From Bog-756 sp963812525 (GTDB lineage: Bacteria; Actinomycetota; Acidimicrobiia; Acidimicrobiales; RAAP-2): DNA of 64,000 nucleotides. Below the pieces are notes generated by a model. The model ran no database searches. It worked only from the letters and a program-made list of their open reading frames with translations, and was not told where the DNA came from. Where the stretch lies: NCBI GenBank assembly GCA_963812525.1, contig CAWEVL010000004.1, forward strand, positions 372,001 to 436,000. The letters are read 5' to 3'. Positions 38,593 to 46,031 of the stretch are shown here, one piece after another (within the stretch, counting starts at the first letter, position 1; every line of letters begins with the position of its first letter). The position numbers were made by a program, and so were the translations under genes.

Positions 38593-39600
38593 TCAGCCCC
38601 CCGCACCGGCGGCGCGCTCCCGCAGCCCGGGGGCCGCGCCCGCACCGTCACCCTCACGCCCGCTCCAGTAGGCCAGGCCCAGCAGGATCAGGAGTGGTCC
38701 CGAATTCACATCGGTGGCGCCGTTGGTGAACAGGGCTCCGAAGTCCTGACCCACCACCCAGAAGGCCAGGCCCAGCACCATGGACAGTGCCACCGTGGCG
38801 TTGGCCCAGGCCGGGGCCAGGTAGACCCCGGCCGCCACCACGGCCAGGAGCACGGCCAGCACCACCGAGTAGCCGAGGCCGCGGTGGTCGACCAGACCGG
38901 CCGCGCTCCGGTCGATCGACGCCATCCAGCCGGGCTCACCGCCCACCTGTCCGACGATGAGGCCGTGCAGACCCCGGGCCGAGCGGTTGGCACCCAGCAC
39001 GGCAAACAGGGACAGCGACCCCCACAGCACCGACCACAGGGCCTTGGCCACCACGGGCCCGACGGCCCGTCCGGCGACGAACGTGGGGCGCGGGCCGGGA
39101 CGGTCGGCCGGCCAGAGCACCACGGCGACCAGGGCGTAGAGAACGGCGGCGCCCGGCGCACCGTTGATGGGGTCGGCGGCGCCCGAGAACACCCCTCCGA
39201 ACCCCTCCCCGATCCACCAGACGCCGAAGGACCACGCCACCGACACGGCCAGGGCCGTCTTCGTGCTGCGCCTCCAGGCGACGCCGAGTCCGATACCCAC
39301 CTGGATCAGGGCGAAGAGGGCATTGATCTCCACCGGGTGGTGCCCGATGGTGCGGCCCGACCACAGGATGGAGCGGGCGATGAGCGGGGGGTTCCCCTCC
39401 GCCGACATGGTGATCATGTGGGCCCCGAACGAGTGGGTGAAGAAGTAGGCCTGCATCTGCAGCACGCCGTCGAACAGCCACAAGGTGGCCAGCACCAGCT
39501 GCAGGGACCGTCGGCCGTCGGGCCGCGTCCAACCGGGGACCGCGGTGGCGGGCGACGGGGTGGGCCCGGCCGGCGCCAGGAGGCGAGGTGCGTCAGTCAT
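38593..39600 (-). CDS. ten-helix membrane protein, function unknown
   Basis: A 335-residue integral membrane protein. Conserved-looking segments are LQLVLATLWLFDGVLQMQAY, FFTHSFGAHMITMSAEGNPP, HHPVEINALFALIQVGIGLG, AWSFGVWWIGEGFGGVFSG and AFWVVGQDFGALFTNGATDV. Trp, His and acidic residues occur within the helices, suggesting a metal- or quinone-binding protein rather than a simple transporter. I do not recognise a named family. It is coupled to the DUF5134 gene and through it associated with ctaG, so a function in respiration or copper handling is inferred from context only. Confidence 0.7.
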   Translation of the reverse strand: MTDAPRLLAPAGPTPSPATAVPGWTRPDGRRSLQLVLATLWLFDGVLQMQAYFFTHSFGAHMITMSAEGNPPLIARSILWSGRTIGHHPVEINALFALIQVGIGLGVAWRRSTKTALAVSVAWSFGVWWIGEGFGGVFSGAADPINGAPGAAVLYALVAVVLWPADRPGPRPTFVAGRAVGPVVAKALWSVLWGSLSLFAVLGANRSARGLHGLIVGQVGGEPGWMASIDRSAAGLVDHRGLGYSVVLAVLLAVVAAGVYLAPAWANATVALSMVLGLAFWVVGQDFGALFTNGATDVNSGPLLILLGLAYWSGREGDGAGAAPGLRERAAGAGG

Positions 39601-39647
39601 CGTCGTCCGGTCGTCGGCTCACTCCCCGCCACCTCGTCGCCCGACCC

Positions 39648-40148
39648 TCAGCCCCGTCCCGGTACGACCGGTTCGACCACACCCGTGTCCACGTGGTACC
39701 GCCATCCCTCGACGTGGGTCCCCGCCGGGAGCAGTCCACAGGAGCGCACCAGGCCCACGTCGTGGCGGAGGGCGGCGTCGGGGTCGGGCATGGTGAGGAA
39801 CTCCCACCCCTCGGCGTCCGCCCGCTGAGGCTCGGGCAGGTCCAGACGGATCGACTCGTCGCTGCGATCGGCCAGGGCGCAGTCGGTGTGCTGCATGACG
39901 GCGATCCGGACCACGCCGAGAAAGTTGGTCGCCAGGATCAGGGACCGGAGCACGTCAGAGGTGACCCGGCCCCCGGCGTTGCGGACGATCTTGGCGTCTC
40001 CGGGGGCCAGCCCCAGCATGGTCAGCGGCTCGATACGGCTGTCCATGCAGGTGACCAGGGCGAACCCCTTGTCGGCCCGCGCCGGGATACCGGCCAGGGC
40101 GAAGGCCGACGCATAGGCCCGGTTGGCGTCGAGGAGATCGTCCATCAT
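39648..40148 (-). CDS. beta-class carbonic anhydrase
   Basis: A 166-residue cytosolic zinc enzyme interconverting carbon dioxide and bicarbonate. The zinc ligands are in their usual places: Cys in LVTCMDSRIEP (with the Asp-Arg dyad two residues on), then RNAGGRVTSD, and His and Cys in VMQHTDCA. The short length and order match the compact actinobacterial type. Two adjacent ATG codons (40148 and 40145) could start it, and no strong ribosome-binding site precedes either. It lies 73 bases after the DUF427 gene on the same strand. Confidence 0.92.
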   Translation of the reverse strand: MMDDLLDANRAYASAFALAGIPARADKGFALVTCMDSRIEPLTMLGLAPGDAKIVRNAGGRVTSDVLRSLILATNFLGVVRIAVMQHTDCALADRSDESIRLDLPEPQRADAEGWEFLTMPDPDAALRHDVGLVRSCGLLPAGTHVEGWRYHVDTGVVEPVVPGRG

Positions 40149-40221
40149 GGGGTCAAAGCATGGCAGACCGGTCACCAGGCCGGCACGCAGGACCACGGGG
40201 CCCCGAGCGTCCGGCGCGTGG

Positions 40222-40989
40222 TCAGTGGGCGACGGGGGTGCGGGGTCGCTCGAGGAGATCGCCGTCCACGAACAGGTCGACCCGTTCGTTGTAGAACGCC
40301 ACCAGGCCGGCGATGGGCAGGAGCTGACGGGTGGGGAAGTCGTAGCACCAGGCCAGATCGTCGTGGACCACCCCGTTGACCACGGCCGACCAGTAGGCGG
40401 TGGTGGTCCCCTTGTAGGGGCAGCGGGTGACGGTGGCCGTCGGGACCAGGTGCCCGAACCGCACTTCGGTCCGGTTGAGGTAGTAGCGGGTCGGGAGACC
40501 GGTCTCGAACACCATGACCGGGGAGGACGACCCGGCCAACTCCTCGCCGTCGAGCTCGATCCGCACCGAGCGAGTCGAGCGCAGGGCGTCGACCCTGGTG
40601 TAGGGATTGCGGGGGTGGACGAACACCTCCTCGTCCTCCTCGAACCAGTGGTCCATGGCGTCCCACTCGAACCGGAAGGTGTCGAGGAGCCGACCGTGGT
40701 CCGACCGGACCACCAGGCGTCCGTCCGGCGGACCGTCGACGCCGGTCGAGGCCAACCAGAACCACTGCACCGTTCCCCGGGAGGTCACCTCGGTGCGGCC
40801 GTCCGTGGTCAGCAGCTCCTCGGCCACGTCCCGGCGCGGCACGTAGTACTGGGGGTAGTTGGCCCACTCCCAGACGTAGCGGGCCTCCACGGTGTCGACG
40901 ACCGCCCGGTCCCCGTGCACGGCCCGGATCCGCCGGGGCACCGGTTCGATGTGGTCGAGCCGGGTGATCATCCTCGGATAGTCGGTCAT
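40222..40989 (-). CDS. DUF427 family protein
   Basis: A 255-residue protein with two DUF427 modules. The first contains VVDTVEARYVWEWANYPQYY and YVPRRDVAEELL; the second has the stronger match: VMVFETGLPTRYYLNRTEVR, TRCPYKGTTTAYWS and DLAWCYDFPTRQLLPIAGLV followed by AFYNERVDLFVDG. The KGxxxYWS and FYNERVD blocks are diagnostic. The fold is a small beta-tent and the biochemical role is unknown. The start has GAGGAGGG immediately upstream. A longer open frame continues upstream through the tandem repeats but has no support as coding. Confidence 0.88.
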   Translation of the reverse strand: MTDYPRMITRLDHIEPVPRRIRAVHGDRAVVDTVEARYVWEWANYPQYYVPRRDVAEELLTTDGRTEVTSRGTVQWFWLASTGVDGPPDGRLVVRSDHGRLLDTFRFEWDAMDHWFEEDEEVFVHPRNPYTRVDALRSTRSVRIELDGEELAGSSSPVMVFETGLPTRYYLNRTEVRFGHLVPTATVTRCPYKGTTTAYWSAVVNGVVHDDLAWCYDFPTRQLLPIAGLVAFYNERVDLFVDGDLLERPRTPVAH

Positions 40990-41104
40990 GACCCTCCTCG
41001 TGGCCCGTCCCGCCGGATCCGTGCCCTTCGCCGGGCCACCCGGGGACCACTCCATCTTGTCGCACCCCTGCCGGTGGTGACCCGCCGGGTGCGGGAGGAT
41101 CGGC

Positions 41105-41214
41105 CGGCGCCGCCGGCCGTCCGAGTGGAACTCCGCGTGCGCCGCCGGCCGTCCGAGTGGAACGCCGCGGGCGGCACCGGGCGTCCGAGTGGAACGCCGC
41201 GGGCGGCACACTCC
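41105..41214. repeat. three tandem copies of a 32-base repeat
   Basis: The core GTCCGAGTGGAAC starts at 41119, 41151 and 41183, exactly 32 bases apart. Flanking bases are also shared: G/C-rich CGCCGCCGG or CCGCGGGCGG segments between the cores. The copies fill most of the 357-base gap between the DUF427 gene and the oxidoreductase gene, which are divergent. Otherwise I see only a possible promoter area in this gap. Confidence 0.75.
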
Positions 41215-41346
41215 TCGGCCCGGCCGTGCTCCGGTTCCGACGACGGTGGCCCCGGGCGGGCACCACTCGTGGCGGTTCGTCCACCCGAGACCCACCGGGG
41301 GCGGTGCTACCCTCGGCCCGGTCGACCCACCGCCGAGGGAGGGACC

Positions 41347-42288
41347 GTGGCCCGTGCGGGCGCCAGCCAGAGCAGGGGGGAGCCGACGGCCTCCGACCGA
41401 CTGCCCCTTCGGCTGGGGATCACCACGCCGGTCCTCACCCTCCTTCCCGGCAGCCACGCCTCGTGGGAGGTCGACGCGGGCATCCAGGAGGTGGCGACGG
41501 TGGCCCGCACCGCCGACGCCCTCGGCTTCTACCACCTGACCTGCAGCGAGCATGTGGTCGTTCCGGTCGACGTGGCGCCGACCCGGGGCGGCCGCTACTG
41601 GGATCCCCTGGCCACCTTCGGGTACCTGGCCGCAGTGACGTCCCGGATCCGGCTGGCCACCAACGTGCTGGTCCTCGGCTACCACCACCCGCTCGAGATC
41701 GCCAAGCGGTACGGCACCCTCGACCAGGTGTGCGGCGGCCGGTTGATCCTGGGGCTCGGGGTCGGCTCCCTCGAGGAGGAGTTCGATCTCCTGGGGTCGC
41801 CCTTCGGCGACCGGGGAGCCCGGGCCGACGACGCCATCGGGGCGCTGCGCTCCTCGCTCTCGACCAGCCTCCCCGCCTACCAGGGCACCTACTACCGGTT
41901 TGGCGACGTGGTCCTGGACCCGTCGGCCCGCCAGGCGTCGGTGCCCCTGTGGATCGGCGGCCGGACCGCCCGGTCCCTGCGCCGGGCCGTGGCCCTGGGC
42001 GACGGCTGGGTCCCCTTCGGCATCCGGGCCGCCGACGTGGGCGCCCTGCTGGCCCGGGCCCGCGAGACCCCGGCGTGGGACGCCCGCCGGTCCCCCCTCG
42101 AGGTGGTGCTGCAGAACGGACGCCCCCTCGATCCCGTCGACGACCCCGACGGGGCCCGCGCCGCCATCGGCAAGCTGACCGACGCCGGGGCCACCGGGCT
42201 CCAGCTGGGGTTCGTCCATCACTCCCTGGACCACTATCTGGAGCAGCTCGAGGCCCTGACCCAGCTGGTCCGAAAGGACAGGACATGA
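41347..42288 (+). CDS. luciferase-like (LLM class) F420-type oxidoreductase
   Basis: A 313-residue TIM-barrel flavin/F420 oxidoreductase. Landmarks: DALGFYHLTCSEHVVVP (the conserved His region), AAVTSRIRLATNVLVLGYHH, PLEIAKRYGTLDQVCGGRLI, LGLGVGSLEEEFDLLG and VPLWIGGRTARSLRRAVALG. This matches the mycobacterial-type F420-dependent subgroup (Rv2161c/TIGR03619-like) more than FMN monooxygenases, which suggests hydride transfer from reduced F420; the substrate is unknown. The GTG start has GGAGGG upstream. Its stop overlaps the start of the next gene (ATGA), so the two act together. Confidence 0.85.
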   Translation: MARAGASQSRGEPTASDRLPLRLGITTPVLTLLPGSHASWEVDAGIQEVATVARTADALGFYHLTCSEHVVVPVDVAPTRGGRYWDPLATFGYLAAVTSRIRLATNVLVLGYHHPLEIAKRYGTLDQVCGGRLILGLGVGSLEEEFDLLGSPFGDRGARADDAIGALRSSLSTSLPAYQGTYYRFGDVVLDPSARQASVPLWIGGRTARSLRRAVALGDGWVPFGIRAADVGALLARARETPAWDARRSPLEVVLQNGRPLDPVDDPDGARAAIGKLTDAGATGLQLGFVHHSLDHYLEQLEALTQLVRKDRT

Positions 42289-43028
42289 ACCGGGTCAAGG
42301 CCGGCTTCTTCTCCCTCTCCCACCACGCCGCCGACGGCGACGACCGGGCCTACCTGGACTGGCACCAGCTCGACCACATGCCCGAGCAGTACCAGCTCCC
42401 CGGCCTGGTGCTCGGCCAACGATGGGCCTCCACGCCGGCCTGCCGGGCGGTACGACGAGCCGAGGTGGGCGAGTGGTCCCGCGTCGAGCACGTCGTCGTG
42501 TACCTGATGGGCAATCCGTTGGACGAGACCATCGACGAGTTCCTCCGCCTGGGTCGCCATCTGGCCGAGTTGGGCCGGTTCTCGGCGTCGCTGCCCTCGC
42601 ACTACCGGGGGGCGCTGCGGCTCCTCGAGGCCCAGGCCGCCCCGCGGGCCCTGATCTCGTCCGAGGTGGTGCCGTGGCGGCCCCACCAGGGCGTCTACCT
42701 GCTGGTCGAAGAGCTCGCCGAAGGGACGGTCCAGGACGACTTCCTCCAGCGGATGCACACCGAGCTCCTGCCCGAGCTGGTGGGGGTGGGGGGGGTGGCC
42801 GGGGCCTGGTCGTACGGCACCACCCCGTCGATCCGGAGGCCCATGTTCACCGAGGGTCGCTTTCGGATGACGGTCTGCTACCTCGACGAGGAGCCGGCCG
42901 AGGTCGGCGAGCGCCTGGCCCCGGTGGTCGAGCAGGCCTGGCGGGACGCACCGTCCCGCCTGGTCCTGGCCGCGCCCTTCGAGTCCATGATGATCTGGGA
43001 CTGGGACCGCTTCGGGCCCGAGGCGTAG
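42285..43028 (+). CDS. two-module alpha/beta-barrel protein coupled to the oxidoreductase
   Basis: A 247-residue soluble protein that I read as two ferredoxin-like dimeric alpha/beta-barrel modules. The first starts VKAGFFSLSHHAADGDDRAY and has LDWHQLDHMPEQYQLPGLVL, with the W-H-x-x-D-H-M-P pattern seen in EthD-like and ABM-like proteins. The second begins near HQGVYLLVEELAEGTVQDDF and ends MMIWDWDRFGP. Such folds often bind small aromatic or heme-like ligands. No named family is recognised. Start and stop overlap with the upstream oxidoreductase gene implies a shared pathway, perhaps as isomerase or accessory subunit. Confidence 0.65.
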   Translation: MNRVKAGFFSLSHHAADGDDRAYLDWHQLDHMPEQYQLPGLVLGQRWASTPACRAVRRAEVGEWSRVEHVVVYLMGNPLDETIDEFLRLGRHLAELGRFSASLPSHYRGALRLLEAQAAPRALISSEVVPWRPHQGVYLLVEELAEGTVQDDFLQRMHTELLPELVGVGGVAGAWSYGTTPSIRRPMFTEGRFRMTVCYLDEEPAEVGERLAPVVEQAWRDAPSRLVLAAPFESMMIWDWDRFGPEA

Positions 43029-43065
43029 CCCGGTCGGCGGCGGGCTCCCGGCGCCCGGTCCGGCG

Positions 43066-44772
43066 TCAGCCCGGCGTGGTGATGGCGACGTGCATCCGGT
43101 CGGTGAACTGGGCCACCCGGTCGCCACCGAGGTCCTTGGCGGCGAACGTGGCCAGGTCGGCGTTGGACAGGAGCTGGTCGGTGCTCACTCCGGCCCCGTC
43201 GAGGGCCACCCCGATGCTGGCCGTGACCACGATCTCCCGTCCGGCCACGGTCACCGGTCGACGGAGGGCGGCCAGCACGCGGTCAGCCGATCCGAGCACC
43301 TCGGCCAGGTCGCCGACGCCCTCGAGGAGTATCCCGAACTCGTCACCACCGAGGCGGGCCACCGAGTCGCACTCCCGAAGGCAGCCGGAGATGGCCAGGG
43401 CCGCGGCGAGCAGGACGGCGTCGCCCGAGGCATGCCCCAAGGAGTCGTTGACCGCCTTCAGGTTGTCGAGGTCCACGAAGAGCACGGCCAGTCGGCCGCC
43501 GGTGCGCCGCATCCGCGCGGCGCCGAGCCGGAGGCGGTCCTGGAACAGGGCCCGGTTGGCCAGTCCGGTCAGCGAATCGTGGAAGGCCTGGTGGGAGAGG
43601 CGCTCCTCCAGGTGCTTGCGCTCGGTGACGTCCCGGAAACACCAGACCCGCCCGACGGTCTCCCCGTCGACGCGCTGAGGCCGGGAGATCCGCTCGAACA
43701 CCCGGCCGTCCTCGAAGTCGAGGGTGTCGTGGCTCTCGGCCTCGGGGTCCTGGTAGACCTGCTCCACGCGGGCCCGGTACTCGTCGGGGTCGGACAGCTG
43801 CCGGCTCACGAACTCGGTCACCTGCCGGCGGTTCCCGGCGGCCAGGATCGACTCGGGTACCCCCCACATCTCGACCAGCCGCTGATTGAAGCTGACAATC
43901 TGGCCCTGGTTGTCGACCACCATGATGCCTTCGGCCGTGGCGTCGAGCGTGGCCTGCAGCAGGGAGAGGGCCTTGCGCAGTCGCAGATCGGCCAACTGCT
44001 GGTCCGTCACGTCGTGGCCGGTCACCACGTAGCCGCCGACCGTGGGATCGTCGATCAGGTTGACGATGGCCAGCTCGAAGGGAAGGGAACCGATGTTCCC
44101 GTGCCGGACCAGGGACAGCAGGACCTTCACCGGCCCGGCCACCGACGCCCCCCGGGAAGCCCGCTCGAAGGCATCGGTCAGGGCCGGCCGATCGCCCTCG
44201 AGGACCAGGCCGGCCAACGGGAGGCCCTCCACCAGCTCGGGATCCTGTCCCAGTATGCGGGTCAGGGCCCCCGACGCCGACTGGATGCACCCGTCGGGTG
44301 AGACCAGCATGGTGATGGCGGCCGAGTTCTGGACCAGGGAGCGCAGGCGGGCATCGTGGTCGTGCACGATCTCGTACTGCCGACGTTGGGTCAGATCGCG
44401 GATGGTCAGGAGGACGGCGCCGTCCGACAACCAATTCACCGGCGAACCGACCACCTCCATCAGCCGCCACCCGGTGGTGGTGCGCAGTCGGATCTCGATG
44501 GGTGTGCCCACCTGCTTGCCCTGCACGCTGGACAGCGACCGCAGCACCAGCTCCATGTCGTCCGGGTGGACGAGGTCAAGACCATTGACCCCGATCGAGT
44601 CGGCCATGGAGCGGCCGAAGGTGGTCTCGGCCGTGCGGTTGCCCCACTGCAGGATGCCCCGGTCGTTGACCACGATGACCGAGTCGGGCAGGTCGTCGAG
44701 GAGCCGGACCAGGATGTGCTCGTTGGCGGCCAGCATCTGGCTCGGGGCACGATCCAAGCCAATCTGCGTCAT
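43066..44772 (-). CDS. diguanylate cyclase with three PAS domains
   Basis: A 568-residue cytosolic signalling protein without membrane helices. Three PAS-type sensor modules: ILVRLLDDLPDSVIVVNDRG (about residues 19-38), ITMLVSPDGCIQSASGALTR (about 150-170), and LQATLDATAEGIMVVDNQGQ (about 270). The C-terminal GGDEF domain starts at LSHQAFHDSLTGLANRALFQ and has the intact active site RLGGDEFG near residue 475. Five residues before it is RECD, the RxxD inhibitory site, so product feedback is expected. It should make cyclic di-GMP. No EAL domain is attached. It is divergent from the enoyl-CoA hydratase gene. Confidence 0.93.
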   Translation of the reverse strand: MTQIGLDRAPSQMLAANEHILVRLLDDLPDSVIVVNDRGILQWGNRTAETTFGRSMADSIGVNGLDLVHPDDMELVLRSLSSVQGKQVGTPIEIRLRTTTGWRLMEVVGSPVNWLSDGAVLLTIRDLTQRRQYEIVHDHDARLRSLVQNSAAITMLVSPDGCIQSASGALTRILGQDPELVEGLPLAGLVLEGDRPALTDAFERASRGASVAGPVKVLLSLVRHGNIGSLPFELAIVNLIDDPTVGGYVVTGHDVTDQQLADLRLRKALSLLQATLDATAEGIMVVDNQGQIVSFNQRLVEMWGVPESILAAGNRRQVTEFVSRQLSDPDEYRARVEQVYQDPEAESHDTLDFEDGRVFERISRPQRVDGETVGRVWCFRDVTERKHLEERLSHQAFHDSLTGLANRALFQDRLRLGAARMRRTGGRLAVLFVDLDNLKAVNDSLGHASGDAVLLAAALAISGCLRECDSVARLGGDEFGILLEGVGDLAEVLGSADRVLAALRRPVTVAGREIVVTASIGVALDGAGVSTDQLLSNADLATFAAKDLGGDRVAQFTDRMHVAITTPG

Positions 44773-44927
44773 ATCCCATCATCGACCGCTGCGGGGTGGC
44801 CCTTTAGGGGGCGTGACCAGGCCTTGCCGGGTCGGACCCGGACCCACAGGCGGCGGGGTGCGCTCCTGTGTACGGATGCACCGCTCAGCGGAGCCCGGGC
44901 TCAACTGCACTACCCTGACCTGTCGGC

Positions 44928-45745
44928 ATGACCTACGACGCGATCCGGTACGAGGTGAGTGACGGGGTGGCGACCATCACCCTCGACCGACCCGAGGCCC
45001 GCAACGCCTTTACCGGCACCATGGGGAGGGAGCTGTCCGACGCCTACCGGCGGAGTGACGCCGACGACGACGTGGGCGCGGTGGTGGTCACCGGCACCCC
45101 ACCGGCGTTCTGCTCCGGCGCCGACCTGCGGGCCGGGGGGACACCTTCCGACCCCGTCCCGAAGAAGGGTTCAGCGCCGCCGCCACCGAGTTGCGGGCGT
45201 GGGACGTCCGGAAATTGGTCATCGCGGCCGTCAACGGGCACGCCCTCGGTGTGGGTCTGACCCTGGCCCTCCAGTGCGACATCCGGATCTTCGCCGCCGA
45301 CGCCACCTACGGGGTGGTGCAGGCCCGACGCGGGGTGATGGGAGACGGCTATTCCCATTGGACCCTGCCCCGTCTGGCGGGCATGTCGGCGGCCGCCGAG
45401 ATCCTGCTCACCGGTCGCACCTTCGACGGTCACCGAGCACGCGCCCTGGGGATCTGCAGCCAGACCGTCCCGGCCGAGGAGGTGCTCCCCGCCGCCCTCG
45501 ACCTGGCCCGGGACGTCGCCGTCAACGCCGCACCGCTGTCGGTGGCGCTCAGCAAACAGCTGCTGTGGAGCTCGTGGGACCGGTCTGCCGACGAGGTGGA
45601 ACGGTTGGAGACCGAGTTCCACCACGTCCTGATGGCCGGTGCCGACGCACGGGAGGGGGTCGAGTCGTTCCTGGAGAAGCGGCCGCCGAGGTGGCAGGGC
45701 TCGGTCTCCCGCGACCTACCTCCCGATGCGAGTCCGGCGCGGTAG
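44928..45745 (+). CDS. enoyl-CoA hydratase/isomerase (one homopolymer break)
   Basis: Crotonase-fold enzyme of about 272 residues acting on acyl-CoA thioesters. The N-terminal VATITLDRPEARNAFTGTM, the first oxyanion-hole segment TPPAFCSGADLRAGG, and ALGVGLTLALQCDIRIFAAD are followed by GVMGDGYSHWTLPRLAG with the second hole and ALGICSQTVPAEEVLPAALD. The frame changes at about 45139 in a run of six G; one extra G rejoins the sequence as AGGDTFRPRPEEGFSAAAT, so a single-base loss in a homopolymer explains it. The exact acyl-CoA cannot be assigned. A stable hairpin lies seven bases after the stop. Confidence 0.87.
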
Positions 45746-45752
45746 TCGGCCG

Positions 45753-45777
45753 GCCCGCCGGCGCGGCGTCGGCGGGC
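45753..45777 (+). terminator. hairpin after enoyl-CoA hydratase
   Basis: GCCCGCCGGC (45753-45762) pairs with GTCGGCGGGC (45768-45777) across a five-base loop, with one G-U-type mismatch, starting eight bases after the stop codon. There is no U-run, which is common for high-GC actinobacterial terminators. The rest of the 286-base gap shows nothing else recognisable. Confidence 0.55.
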
Positions 45778-46031
45778 GGCCCGTGGGCGCCGGTCAGCCC
45801 GACGGGGTGGCCGCCCAGACACGCCGCTTCGATCGCCAACGAAGCTCCTCCGGGACGGAGGCCACGAGCCACAGCCGTCACCGTCGGCCGGTGGCCGGCG
45901 GTGGGGCCGGCTGGGGTCCAACCGGACCGAGTCGAAGCGCTGGCGCGTGACAGGATGATCTGAGGTCTCCGGACTCGGACCGACCAGACCGCGGTACGAC
46001 ACCGTCCCCCGAAGGGCAGGAGAGCGCGCTG

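Noticed and set aside
41105..41214. CRISPR array
   Set aside because: The repeats are contiguous with a 32-base period and conserved between cores; there are no distinct spacers and no cas genes nearby.
40222..42234. A 670-residue extension of the DUF427 protein upstream through the tandem repeats
   Set aside because: The part beyond 40989 translates repeats and the antisense of the LLM gene; the ATG at 40989 has a strong ribosome-binding site and matches the family start.
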